From CAWDVB01 sp963824105 (lineage in GTDB: Bacteria; Actinomycetota; Actinomycetes; Propionibacteriales; Nocardioidaceae), in assembly GCA_963824105.1 (NCBI GenBank), contig CAWGNN010000011.1:62001-126000 (forward strand): a DNA stretch of 64,000 nucleotides. Direction: 5' to 3'. Shown in pieces: positions 17,074-25,262 of this stretch. Positions within the stretch are counted from its first letter, which is position 1; every line of letters begins with the position of its first letter. Below the pieces are notes generated by a model. The model did no database searches. It saw only the letters and a program-made list of their open reading frames with translations, and was not told where the DNA came from. The position numbers and the translations under genes are program-made.

Positions 17074-18297
17074 GTGATGGCGGTGGTCGTGGCGGCCCTG
17101 GTGCTGGTGGCCGTGGCAGCGGTCTTCACCGTCTTGATGCGTCCGCACCTGCGCAAGGCCCCCTGGTGGCACGCGACCGTGACGCCGCTGGCGTCGATCA
17201 TCGGCTCGGGGTTCCTGGTCATCGCCCCGCTGCTCGCGGCCACCGTGGGGAGCTGGGCCCCACTGGCAATGCTCGGCATCGTGCTGCTCGCCTGGTGGGT
17301 GGGGTCGGTCATCAAGGTCTCGATCCTCGAGGTGGAACCGGCGCTGGCCAACGGCGCGAGCCGCTCCCTGGTGGATCTCGACCGACTGTCTCGCATCGTG
17401 CTTGGTTTCGCCTACGTCATCTCGGTCGCCTTCTACGTCCGGCTGATGGCGTCCTTCCTGTTGCGCGGCTGGGATCACTCCGAGCTGGCGGCACGAATCC
17501 TCACCACACTCGTCCTTGCCGTGATCGCCGTCGTGGGCTGGGTGCGCGGACTCCACGGGATGGAAGGCGTGGAGACGATCGCTGTCGGGGTCAACCTGGC
17601 GGTGATCGGCGGCCTGCTGGTCGGCTTGCTCGTCTCGGGTCTTGGCGACATGTCGGGACTGGTGGACGCCTACAGCCACGTCGCCGTCCACCAGGGCTGG
17701 TGGGACACACTGCGGCTGCTGGGCGGGATGTTGCTGGTCGTGCAGGGCTTCGAAACCTCGCGCTACCTCGGTGATGCCTATGACGGGCCCACCAGGGTGC
17801 GATCGATGCGGCGGGCTCAGCTGGTCTCCGGTGTGGTCTATCTGGTCTTCGTGGCGCTGGCGGTGCGGCTCTTCTCGGTCGTCCCGAGCACCATCGACGC
17901 GACGGCCATCCTCGATGTCGCTGGGCAGGTGACGGTGATCGCGGTGCCGCTGCTGCTGGTCAGTGCCGTGGCCAGCCAGCTGAGCGCCGCGGTTGCGGAC
18001 ACGGTCGGGGGCGGCCAGATGCTGACCGGCGCCGCCCGGCACGACCGACCTGCCCGGCGCGGGTACGCCGCGGTCATCGCCGCCGCGATCTTGCTGGTGT
18101 GGGTCTCCGACGTCTTCACGATCGTCTCGTTGGCGTCGCGGGCCTTCGCGGCCTACTACCTGGTCCAGACGATCCAGGTGCTCGTGGTGGTCGCGGCCGA
18201 CCGGAAGCGGGCACGGCGGGGACTCACGCTGGTGGGCTACGGCCTGCTGGCCGCGGTGCTCGCCTTCATCGTCTTCTTCGCGGTGCCGGCCGGATGA
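17074..18297 (+). CDS. Polytopic membrane protein, possibly APC-superfamily transporter
   Basis: 407-aa very hydrophobic protein with about ten or more membrane segments. The segment WHATVTPLASIIGSGFLVIAPLLAATVG resembles the first, GSG-containing broken helix of amino-acid/polyamine (APC) transporters, and LLGGMLLVVQGFETSRYLGDAYDGPTRVRSMRRAQ resembles their helix 6 (F-E motif) and following loop. This is a remote resemblance only. GTG 17074 or ATG 17077 may start translation. It overlaps the next gene (ATGA), so the pair is cotranscribed. Confidence 0.65.
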   Translation: MMAVVVAALVLVAVAAVFTVLMRPHLRKAPWWHATVTPLASIIGSGFLVIAPLLAATVGSWAPLAMLGIVLLAWWVGSVIKVSILEVEPALANGASRSLVDLDRLSRIVLGFAYVISVAFYVRLMASFLLRGWDHSELAARILTTLVLAVIAVVGWVRGLHGMEGVETIAVGVNLAVIGGLLVGLLVSGLGDMSGLVDAYSHVAVHQGWWDTLRLLGGMLLVVQGFETSRYLGDAYDGPTRVRSMRRAQLVSGVVYLVFVALAVRLFSVVPSTIDATAILDVAGQVTVIAVPLLLVSAVASQLSAAVADTVGGGQMLTGAARHDRPARRGYAAVIAAAILLVWVSDVFTIVSLASRAFAAYYLVQTIQVLVVVAADRKRARRGLTLVGYGLLAAVLAFIVFFAVPAG

Positions 18298-18827
18298 ACG
18301 GGGCGGACGAACGCATGGTGGTGACGCGGCCGCTCAGCCTGGACGACGCGGAGCCACTCGCCGCGATCCTGGTGGAGAACCGCGACTTCTTCTCGCCGTA
18401 CTTCCCCGCGTGGCAAGAGTGGATGTTCACCGTCGAGGGCCAGCGGCGAGCTCTCGACGATCTGTTGGCGCGGCAACGGGCGGGGACCCACGAGCCCCGG
18501 GTGATCCTCGACGCTACGGGCGTGGTCGTGGGGCGCATCAACCTCAACGACATCGTCAGGGGCGCCTTCCAGTCCTGCCACCTCGGCTACTGGCTGGCCG
18601 AGTCGGCCACCGGCCGGGGGCTGGCAACCCGGGCGACGGCGGAGCTGGTCGACCACGCCTTCAGCGGCCTGGGGCTGCACCGGGTGGAGGCGGGGACGTT
18701 GGTGGACAACGTGGCCTCTCAACGGGTGCTGGAGCGCAACGGCTTCGTCCGGTTCGGTCTTGCGCCGGCGTACATCAAGATCGCCGGCCGGTGGCAGGAC
18801 CACGTGCTCTATCAGCGCGTCGCGTAG
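18294..18827 (+). CDS. GNAT N-acetyltransferase, RimJ/RimL type
   Basis: 177-aa acetyl-CoA-dependent acetyltransferase. Motifs of the RimJ/RimL group are visible: VVTRPLSLDDAEPLAAILVENRDF at the start, CHLGYWLAESATGRGLATRA (acetyl-CoA pyrophosphate loop, RGLATRA), and HRVEAGTLVDNVASQRVLERNGF. These enzymes acetylate alpha-amino groups of proteins or small amines. ATG 18294 overlaps the upstream membrane-protein stop. Substrate unknown. Confidence 0.82.
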   Translation: MNGADERMVVTRPLSLDDAEPLAAILVENRDFFSPYFPAWQEWMFTVEGQRRALDDLLARQRAGTHEPRVILDATGVVVGRINLNDIVRGAFQSCHLGYWLAESATGRGLATRATAELVDHAFSGLGLHRVEAGTLVDNVASQRVLERNGFVRFGLAPAYIKIAGRWQDHVLYQRVA

Positions 18828-18850
18828 CGGGGGAGCGTGCGGTGGGAGCT

Positions 18851-18888
18851 TTGTGTGTACTCACAAATAGTTGTTATCCTCTAACTAA
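18851..18888 (+). promoter_or_regulatory. Promoter with two inverted repeats upstream of MFS-marR (leaderless)
   Basis: AT-rich island before the exporter. TTGTGT (18851-18856) and TATCCT (18875-18880) make a -35/-10 pair with 18-bp spacing, and the start ATG follows at 18889 with no ribosome site, so the mRNA should be leaderless. TTGTG-N6-CACAA (18851-18866) and TAGTT-N10-AACTA (18868-18887) are inverted repeats covering the -35 and -10. They are good candidates for the operator of the MarR protein encoded in the same operon. Confidence 0.6.
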
Positions 18889-20676
18889 ATGACTGAGACA
18901 ACAGCTCCCGATCCCGGTTACAAGTGGATCGCCCTCTCCAACACGACCCTCGGGATCCTGATCGCGACGATCAACTCCTCGATCCTGCTGATCGCGCTGC
19001 CGGACATCTTCCGCGGGCTCCAGATCGACCCGCTGGCCCCGGGCAACACCAGCTATCTGCTGTGGCTGATCATGGGGTACCTCGTGGTCACCGCCGTCCT
19101 GGTGGTGACCTTCGGTCGCCTTGGTGACATGTATGGCCGGGTCAAGATGTTCAACGCCGGATTCGCCATCTTCACCTTCTTCTCCATCGCTTTGACCGTC
19201 ACCTGGATGACCGGTGAGGCCGGGGCGCTCTATCTGGTGATCATGCGCATCCTGCAAGGCGTCGGCGGCGCCCTGCTGATGGCCAACTCGAGCGCGATCA
19301 TCACCGACGCGTTCCCCACCAACCAGCGGGGTCTGGCTCTCGGGCTCAACATGGTGGCCGGGATCGCCGGCTCCTTCTTCGGCCTGGTCATCGGCGGCGC
19401 CTTGGCCCCGATCCACTGGCGCCTGGTCTTCTTGGTCTCGGTCCCGTTCAGCCTGTTCGGGACTCTCTGGGGCTACCGGAAGCTGCGCGACATCAGCGAG
19501 CGTCACCACCACGTCATGGACTGGTGGGGCAACGTCACCTTTGCGGCCGGCCTGATTGCGATCCTCGTCGCCATCACCTACGGCATCCAGCCGTACGGCG
19601 ACCAGATCATGGGGTGGACGAACCCCTGGGTCCTGGCCGGCCTGATCGGGGGGACGCTGACCCTGGTCGCTTTCGGGGTGATCGAAACCCGGGTTCCGCA
19701 CCCGATGTTCCACCTCGACCTGTTCCGGATCCGGGCCTTCACCGCGGGCAACATCGCCAGCCTGCTGGCCAGCCTCGGCCGCGGCGGCCTGATGTTCATC
19801 CTCGTCATCTGGCTGCAGGGCATCTGGTTGCCCGAGCACGGCTACTCCTTCGAGTCCACGCCGCTGTGGGCCGGCATCTTCATGCTGCCCATGACGATCG
19901 GCTTCCTGATCGCCGGGCCTCTGTCAGGCTGGCTGTCGGACCACTACGGTGCCCGCTGGTTCGCCACCGGCGGCATGCTCATCGCGGCGGCGAGCTTCTT
20001 CTGGCTGGCGGCGATGCCGGTCGGCTTCGACTACTGGGAGTTCGGCACCGCCCTGGTCGTCAACGGGTTCGGCATGGGGCTGTTCGCCTCCCCGAACCGT
20101 GCTGCGGTGATGAACTCGCTGCCGGCAAAGCGGCGCGGTGTCGGCGCCGGCATGAGCACGACGTTCCAGAACTCGGCCATGGTGCTGTCCATCGGGATCT
20201 TCTTCACCCTGATGATCGTGGGGCTGTCCCACGCGTTGCCGGAGGCGCTGCTGAACGGGCTGACGGCGCACGGGGTTCCCGTACAACAGGCGCAGGCCAT
20301 CGCGGCGCTTCCGCCGGTGGCTGTCCTGTTCGCCTCACTGCTGGGCTACAACCCGATCCAGTCGCTCGTTGGCCAGCAGACGCTGTCGCAGATGCCGCCC
20401 GACCAGGTGCAGTTCCTCACCGGCCACACCTTCTTCCCGTCGCTGATCTCCCCGCCCTTCCACGACGGCCTTGCCGTCGCGTTCGGCTTCGCAATCGCCG
20501 CGTGCCTCATCGCGGCCTTCGCCTCGTGGCTGATCGGTGAGAAGTTCGTGCACCCGGAGGAGCACGAGACCGAGCTCTTCTTCGGCCAGCCCGAGGTCGG
20601 CCAGCCCGAGCCGGACGCGCTGGTGCCCGACGAGGATGAGGAGGGCGACGTCGTACCGGAGGGTGTGGCCCGGTGA
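18889..20676 (+). CDS. MFS multidrug exporter, DHA2 (14-TM) type
   Basis: 595-aa major facilitator protein. Features of the 14-helix drug:proton antiporters: LSNTTLGILIATINSSILLIALPDIFRGL in helix 1, GRLGDMYGRVKMF (motif A) in loop 2-3, and RILQGVGGALLMANSSAIITDAFP (motifs B/C region). An acidic C-terminal tail (EPDALVPDEDEEGD) follows the last helix. It would export a toxic compound across the cytoplasmic membrane. The downstream marR overlaps by four bases (GTGA), so exporter and regulator form a self-contained efflux operon. Confidence 0.9.
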   Translation: MTETTAPDPGYKWIALSNTTLGILIATINSSILLIALPDIFRGLQIDPLAPGNTSYLLWLIMGYLVVTAVLVVTFGRLGDMYGRVKMFNAGFAIFTFFSIALTVTWMTGEAGALYLVIMRILQGVGGALLMANSSAIITDAFPTNQRGLALGLNMVAGIAGSFFGLVIGGALAPIHWRLVFLVSVPFSLFGTLWGYRKLRDISERHHHVMDWWGNVTFAAGLIAILVAITYGIQPYGDQIMGWTNPWVLAGLIGGTLTLVAFGVIETRVPHPMFHLDLFRIRAFTAGNIASLLASLGRGGLMFILVIWLQGIWLPEHGYSFESTPLWAGIFMLPMTIGFLIAGPLSGWLSDHYGARWFATGGMLIAAASFFWLAAMPVGFDYWEFGTALVVNGFGMGLFASPNRAAVMNSLPAKRRGVGAGMSTTFQNSAMVLSIGIFFTLMIVGLSHALPEALLNGLTAHGVPVQQAQAIAALPPVAVLFASLLGYNPIQSLVGQQTLSQMPPDQVQFLTGHTFFPSLISPPFHDGLAVAFGFAIAACLIAAFASWLIGEKFVHPEEHETELFFGQPEVGQPEPDALVPDEDEEGDVVPEGVAR

Positions 20677-21137
20677 CCGGCACGTCCCGTGAGTTGACCG
20701 CGCTGGCCGGGGATCTGAGGACCGAGATCGCTCGGCTTGCCTGGCACCTGCGCAAGCCCGCAGCCCGCTCGGGCATCACTCCGACCCAGCTGGTCGCGCT
20801 CTCCGCCCTGGCCAAGCATTCGGAGGGGCTGCGGCAAGGCGATCTGGCCGACCTGATGAGCATCACGGCCCCGACCATGTCCCGTTTGGTCGAGTTGATG
20901 AGCGAGCCGGGCTGGGTCACCCGCAACCGCGACCCCGACGACCACCGGGCTCTCGTCCTCACTTTGGCCAAAGCGGGTCGGGCGGCCCTCGACGAGGCGC
21001 GCAGCGAGTCGCTCGCCGAGTTGGGCGAGGTGCTGGCTCAGCTGAGCGAGGACGAGGTCCAGCTGCTGGCCGACGCCCTGCCGGCGTTGCGTCGACTCGG
21101 TGATCTCCAGATGGGCGAGGTCTCGCCGGCGGGCTGA
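20673..21137 (+). CDS. MarR-family transcriptional regulator
   Basis: 154-aa winged-helix regulator. The DNA-binding part reads ITPTQLVALSALAKHSEGLRQGDLADLMSITAPTMSRLVELMSEPGWVTRNRDPDDHRALVLTLAKAG cut at the usual RxxxxxDxR wing (NRDPDDHRALVL). It is cotranscribed with the MFS exporter and probably represses the operon until a ligand binds. The likely operators are the inverted repeats at 18851-18887. Confidence 0.9.
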   Translation: MTGTSRELTALAGDLRTEIARLAWHLRKPAARSGITPTQLVALSALAKHSEGLRQGDLADLMSITAPTMSRLVELMSEPGWVTRNRDPDDHRALVLTLAKAGRAALDEARSESLAELGEVLAQLSEDEVQLLADALPALRRLGDLQMGEVSPAG

Positions 21138-21154
21138 AGCAGTCGCCGCGACCG

Positions 21155-22720
21155 TCAGCGCGAGGACAGGGCGCGGGACAGCGGCCGCTGGGCCTTGTAG
21201 AGCTTCGGGTACTGGGCGTACGTCGTTTCGTACACCGACCGAGTGGCCGGATCCGGCGTGAACACCGCGTCGACCGGAGTCAGCCCGTGAAGGTCGTCCA
21301 GGCGGAGATCTCCGAGGGCGACCGCCGCCCCGAGGGCGGCCCCACGCAGTCCCGTGAGCAGCGGCTCCTGGACGCGTTCCACCGTGCGCCGGCACACGTC
21401 CGCCACGATCTGGCACCACAGGTCCGACCGGGCTCCGCCGCCGACGATGCGCAACGGGTCGAGACGGCGCCCCACGAAGGCGTCTGCCGCCTCGAGCATC
21501 CAGCGGCTGTTGAACGCGACCCCCTCCAGGACCGCGCGGGCCATGTCCGCCTGCGTCGTGGTCACCGAGAGATGGTGGAAGCCGGCCCGGGCGTCGGCAT
21601 CGTCGACCGGGCATCTCTCCCCGGTCAGCCACGGGGTGAAGACCACCCCATTGGCTCCCGGGGGCGCCGACCCGGCCGCCTCGAGGATCTCCTCGTAGGT
21701 CGGGGGCTCCTCGTCGCCCCACCCCGCGAGTCCCTCACGGAACCATTGCAGACAGCGTCCGGCGGTCTCCTGGTTGTTGCCGAGCAGATAGCGCAGGGGC
21801 CCGATGCCGGGGACCGTGGCCATCTGGCTGAACACATTGGTCTTCTTCTTCGACAGCGGGCAGCTGACCCAGCCGGTCGTTCCCAGTGAGAGATGTGCGT
21901 CCCCGGGCCGGACGCACCCCGAACCGAGCGTGGCGGCGTGAAGGTCCGGCATCCCGGTGACCACCCGCGCCGAGGCCGAGATCCCCAGCGCAGCCGCGAC
22001 GTCCGGGCGCACCGTCGCGATCACGGTCCCGGACGCGACGAGCGGGGGGAGCTTCGAGTGATCGATCTGGGAGATCCGCAGCAGCGTGCGGTCGTAGGCG
22101 AGGCGCTCCGGGCGCCGGTTGTCGGTGAGCCAGGCGGCAGTCATCGACATCGGTGAGGCCGCGGCCTCACCGGTGAAGCGCATGGCGAGGTAGTCGACGG
22201 GCTCGAGGAACCACTGGGTCGCGGCGCTGGTCTCCGGGCGGTCGTGCCGCAGGTGGAGCATGTGGCCGATCGGGTCGGCGCCCGACGGGGTGGGAACTCC
22301 CGCGGAACGGCGGACCCACGTGGCCAGGCGGAAGGGCGAGTAGCCCTCGATGGGGCCGCCGACGACCGCGTTGGAGTAGGGAGCCCCACGTCGGTCCATC
22401 CACATCACGCAGTCGTCGACCGGCGTGCCCTCTGCGTGCACCGGGACGGTGCTGGCCCATTGGCCGGTGATGCCCACGCCCACCACGTCGGCACCTCGTC
22501 CGGTGGCGGCCGCTCCCGCTTGGGTCAGCTCCACCACCAGCCGCCACCACTCGGTGGCGTCCTGGGTCACCCCTCCGTCGGGGGAGTAGTGCGTGGTCAG
22601 CGGGGCCTGGTCCCACCAGAGGACCTCCCCGCGGATGGAGACCAGCCCGACCTTGAGCCCGGTGGTGCCCAGGTCCAGTGAGAGGACCAGCCCGTCCTCG
22701 GCTCGGCTCTCCTCGGTCAC
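21155..22720 (-). CDS. FGGY-family carbohydrate kinase (xylulokinase-like)
   Basis: 521-aa sugar kinase. Motifs: LVLSLDLGTTGLKVGLVSIRGEV (phosphate-1 loop), VVGVGITGQWASTVPV, CVMWMDRRG (substrate Asp region), GMPDLHAATLGSG, LSLGTTGW (phosphate-2), and IVGGGARSDLWCQIVADV (adenosine motif). The group includes xylulokinase, gluconokinase and related enzymes; the exact sugar is not decided here. GTG 22720 is four bases from the stop of the upstream PLP enzyme, so the two are one operon. The nearby phosphoketolase would use xylulose-5-phosphate, which makes a pentulose a reasonable guess. Confidence 0.82.
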   Translation of the reverse strand: MTEESRAEDGLVLSLDLGTTGLKVGLVSIRGEVLWWDQAPLTTHYSPDGGVTQDATEWWRLVVELTQAGAAATGRGADVVGVGITGQWASTVPVHAEGTPVDDCVMWMDRRGAPYSNAVVGGPIEGYSPFRLATWVRRSAGVPTPSGADPIGHMLHLRHDRPETSAATQWFLEPVDYLAMRFTGEAAASPMSMTAAWLTDNRRPERLAYDRTLLRISQIDHSKLPPLVASGTVIATVRPDVAAALGISASARVVTGMPDLHAATLGSGCVRPGDAHLSLGTTGWVSCPLSKKKTNVFSQMATVPGIGPLRYLLGNNQETAGRCLQWFREGLAGWGDEEPPTYEEILEAAGSAPPGANGVVFTPWLTGERCPVDDADARAGFHHLSVTTTQADMARAVLEGVAFNSRWMLEAADAFVGRRLDPLRIVGGGARSDLWCQIVADVCRRTVERVQEPLLTGLRGAALGAAVALGDLRLDDLHGLTPVDAVFTPDPATRSVYETTYAQYPKLYKAQRPLSRALSSR

Positions 22721-22724
22721 CGAC

Positions 22725-24125
22725 TCAGCCCTCCACCGGCGGGAGTGACTGCTGCTTGTCCAGCAGGTCGTCCATCACGGTGACGATGAACTGCTCGACA
22801 TCGTCGGTGAGGCCACCGGCGACTCCGCCGTACAGGGCGCCGAGGAACGCCTCCTCGCCGGCCGCGTGCTTGGCATTGGCGTAGCCGACAGCCTCGGCGA
22901 GGTCGGCGGCGAAGGTCTCGGCGACGCCCGGCTGGGTCTGCGGCCGGGTGACGGCCATGTGGATCGCGTTCGGGTACTGCTGGCCGTTGAAGCGCCAGCC
23001 CTTGGGGTTCATGTGGTCGGCAACGTGGTAGATGTCGAAGGCGTCGGAGGTGAAGCTGAAGCAGAACGTCGGGTCGCCGATGATCCGCAGCTCGGGGTGC
23101 GACCTGACCGCCTCCTTCATCTGCTCGGCCGTCGCGAAGATCTCGCGGGCGCGCTCGAGGTAGCCCTCGCGGCCCAGCCGCACCATGGAGGCCCAGGTGG
23201 AGGCGAGCAGGCCGCCGGAGCGCGATCCCTCCATCCCTGGAGACATGTACTTGCCGCCGCTCCAGTCGACGAGGTGGAAGTACTGGCTGTTGCGCAGCGC
23301 CTTGTCGCGGAACAGCAGCGTCGAGGTGCCCTTGAAGGCGTAGCCGTACTTGTGGGTGTCGGCCGAGATCGACGTGACTCCCGGCACCCGGAAGTCGAAC
23401 CGCGGGATGTCGTACCCGAGCTCCTCGCCGAACGGGAGGATGAAGCCGCCCAGGCAGCCGTCGACATGCAGTCCGACTCCGTGTCGCAATGCGATCTGGC
23501 CGAGGGCGGCGATCGGGTCGATCGTCCCGTAGCCGTAGTTGGTGGCCGAGCCGACCAGAGCGATGGTGTTCTCGTCGATCGCCTCGGTCATCGTGTCGAG
23601 GTGGGCCCGGGTCGTCTCGGGATGCACCGGCACGGTCCGATCCTCCACGCCGAACAGGTGGCAGGCCTTCGCGAACGCCGGGTGGGAGGTCTCGGGTCGC
23701 ACCAGGTTGGGTCGCTCGATCCCACGGGCCTCGCGCGCGTACTCCCGGTAGGCGAGGACCGCGTGCAGGATGCTGCCGGTGCCGCCGCTGGTGACCATGC
23801 CGACAGGGATGGAGTCCTTCACCGCGTCGGCGTGCATCAGGTCCAACGCCATCGCGATGATCTCGCCCTCGAACTTCGTGGCACTGGGGCACATGTCGCG
23901 CTGGAGCGCGTTGACGTGGGCGAAGAGGCCGAAGGCCTCGTTGAGGAAGTCGTAGTGCTCGTGGTCGCCGCAGTACATCGTCCCCGAGCACTTGCCGGTC
24001 TCCCAGAAGGCGTCCTCCTCGGTCGCCATGGCGCGGAGCTCGGCGAGGATCTCGTCGTCGGGCCGGCCGTGTGCGGGGAAGGTGCGATTGACGGGGAACC
24101 GGTCTGCGTACGGGAAGTCGGCCAC
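22725..24125 (-). CDS. PLP-dependent lyase/decarboxylase related to sphingosine-1-phosphate lyase
   Basis: 466-aa fold-type I PLP enzyme of the group II decarboxylase superfamily. The Schiff-base lysine is in SADTHKYGYAFKG, a motif shared with S1P lyase and the GadB/MfnA group; VTSGGTGSILHAVLAYR and LHVDGCLGGFILPF supply phosphate and pyridine contacts. The length, the DTHKYG signature and the C-terminal HMAVTRPQ region favour the S1P-lyase-like branch over glutamate decarboxylase. The reaction could be aldol cleavage of a phospho-amino alcohol or amino-acid decarboxylation. GTG 24125 is six bases after TAGAGT, so the mRNA is probably leaderless. It leads the operon with the FGGY kinase, divergent from fda-xfp-ackA. 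Confidence 0.78.
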   Translation of the reverse strand: MADFPYADRFPVNRTFPAHGRPDDEILAELRAMATEEDAFWETGKCSGTMYCGDHEHYDFLNEAFGLFAHVNALQRDMCPSATKFEGEIIAMALDLMHADAVKDSIPVGMVTSGGTGSILHAVLAYREYAREARGIERPNLVRPETSHPAFAKACHLFGVEDRTVPVHPETTRAHLDTMTEAIDENTIALVGSATNYGYGTIDPIAALGQIALRHGVGLHVDGCLGGFILPFGEELGYDIPRFDFRVPGVTSISADTHKYGYAFKGTSTLLFRDKALRNSQYFHLVDWSGGKYMSPGMEGSRSGGLLASTWASMVRLGREGYLERAREIFATAEQMKEAVRSHPELRIIGDPTFCFSFTSDAFDIYHVADHMNPKGWRFNGQQYPNAIHMAVTRPQTQPGVAETFAADLAEAVGYANAKHAAGEEAFLGALYGGVAGGLTDDVEQFIVTVMDDLLDKQQSLPPVEG

Positions 24126-24315
24126 GGGCTCACTCTAGGGCGACCCCGTGCCGGCGCTTGCGGAGCCCGAAGGCCAGTCTCGAAACCGGTGCATGGGCCC
24201 GGTCGGTTCGGGACGACCGACTCTCCCGCGGCCCCCGTGGGGGAGGGACTGTGGGTGCACCAGGGTCGGCGGCCCGCAGTGGCCGCTCGCCACGCGACAC
24301 CGGGGAGGTTGCCCC
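24126..24315. promoter_or_regulatory. Divergent control region between the PLP-lyase operon and fda-xfp-ackA
   Basis: It holds TAGAGT (24132-24137, minus strand), the presumed -10 for the PLP-lyase gene. An inverted repeat GTCGGT-N8-ACCGAC lies at 24202-24221. Within it GGGACGACCGACTC (24210-24223) resembles half of a DosR/DevR box (GGGAC-N4-G-N-C). A GGGGAGGTT ribosome site precedes fda at 24302-24310. Confidence 0.45.
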
Positions 24316-25203
24316 ATGAACACCGAGATGCTCGAGCGGATGAGGAACGGCAAGGGATTCATCGCGGCCCTGGACCAAAGTGGCGGCAGCACGCCCGGCG
24401 CCTTGCGCCGGTACGGAATCGAGGAGTCGGAGTACTCCGACGAGGACGAGATGTTCGACCTGATCCACCAGATGCGCACGCGCGTCATCACCAGCCCGGT
24501 CTTCAGCGGCGACCGGATCCTCGCCGCGATCCTCTTCGAGCAGACCATGGACCGTCAGATCGAGGGGATGGGGTCGGCGGAGTACCTGTGGACGCAGAAG
24601 CACGTGGTGCCGATCCTCAAGGTGGACAAGGGCCTGGAGGAGGAGGTCGACGGGGTGAAGATGATGAAGCCCATCCCCGGCCTGGACGGCACCCTGGAGC
24701 GCGCCAAGGAGCAGGGGATCTTCGGGACCAAGATGCGGTCGGTGGTGCTGACGGCCAACGGAGCCGGGATCGACGCCGTGGTGGCCCAGCAGTTCGAGAT
24801 CGCCCGGCACATCCTCTCCGCCGGGCTGGTGCCGATCATCGAGCCCGAGGTCGACATCCACAGCTCAGAGAAGGTCGCCACGGAGAAGATGCTCAAGCGG
24901 GACCTGCTGACCTGGCTCGATGACCTGGCGGAGGACGAGCACGTCATGCTGAAGCTGACGCTTCCCGAGGAGCCAGGCCTGCTCCATGATCTCGTGCAGC
25001 ACCCGAGGGTCCTGCGCGTGGCCGCACTCTCCGGCGGATACAGCCGGGCGGAGGCCGCCGCCCGACTCGCCGTAGAGCACGGTGTCATCGCGAGCTTCTC
25101 CCGGGCCCTCACCGAGGGCCTGACGGCCCAGATGAGCGACGAGGACTTCGACGCCGCGCTCGACGCCTCCATAGCGTCGATCTACCAGGCCTCGATCAAG
25201 TGA
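24316..25203 (+). CDS. fda: Class I fructose-bisphosphate aldolase
   Basis: Cleaves or forms fructose-1,6-bisphosphate through a lysine Schiff base; 295 aa, matching bacterial class I enzymes. Seen: MLERMRNGKGFIAALDQSGGSTPGALRRYGI near the start, LKVDKGLEEEVDGVKMMKPIPGL, FGTKMRSVV, VPIIEPEVDI, MLKLTLPEEP with the likely Schiff-base Lys, and LSGGYSRAEA (phosphate). ATG 24316 has GGGGAGGTT upstream. It begins an operon with xfp and ackA, so triose phosphates from phosphoketolase can be recycled or drained. Confidence 0.93.
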   Translation: MNTEMLERMRNGKGFIAALDQSGGSTPGALRRYGIEESEYSDEDEMFDLIHQMRTRVITSPVFSGDRILAAILFEQTMDRQIEGMGSAEYLWTQKHVVPILKVDKGLEEEVDGVKMMKPIPGLDGTLERAKEQGIFGTKMRSVVLTANGAGIDAVVAQQFEIARHILSAGLVPIIEPEVDIHSSEKVATEKMLKRDLLTWLDDLAEDEHVMLKLTLPEEPGLLHDLVQHPRVLRVAALSGGYSRAEAAARLAVEHGVIASFSRALTEGLTAQMSDEDFDAALDASIASIYQASIK

Positions 25204-25262
25204 GCAGGGCTGGAAGGCAGTCCACTCTTTCGATTCCACCCACAACAGGATTGGCCGATGAC

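Noticed and set aside
25200..25262. GTG 25200 as the xfp start
   Set aside because: It would overlap fda (GTGA) but adds 21 residues unlike the family; ATG 25263 gives the usual N-terminus. Not excluded.
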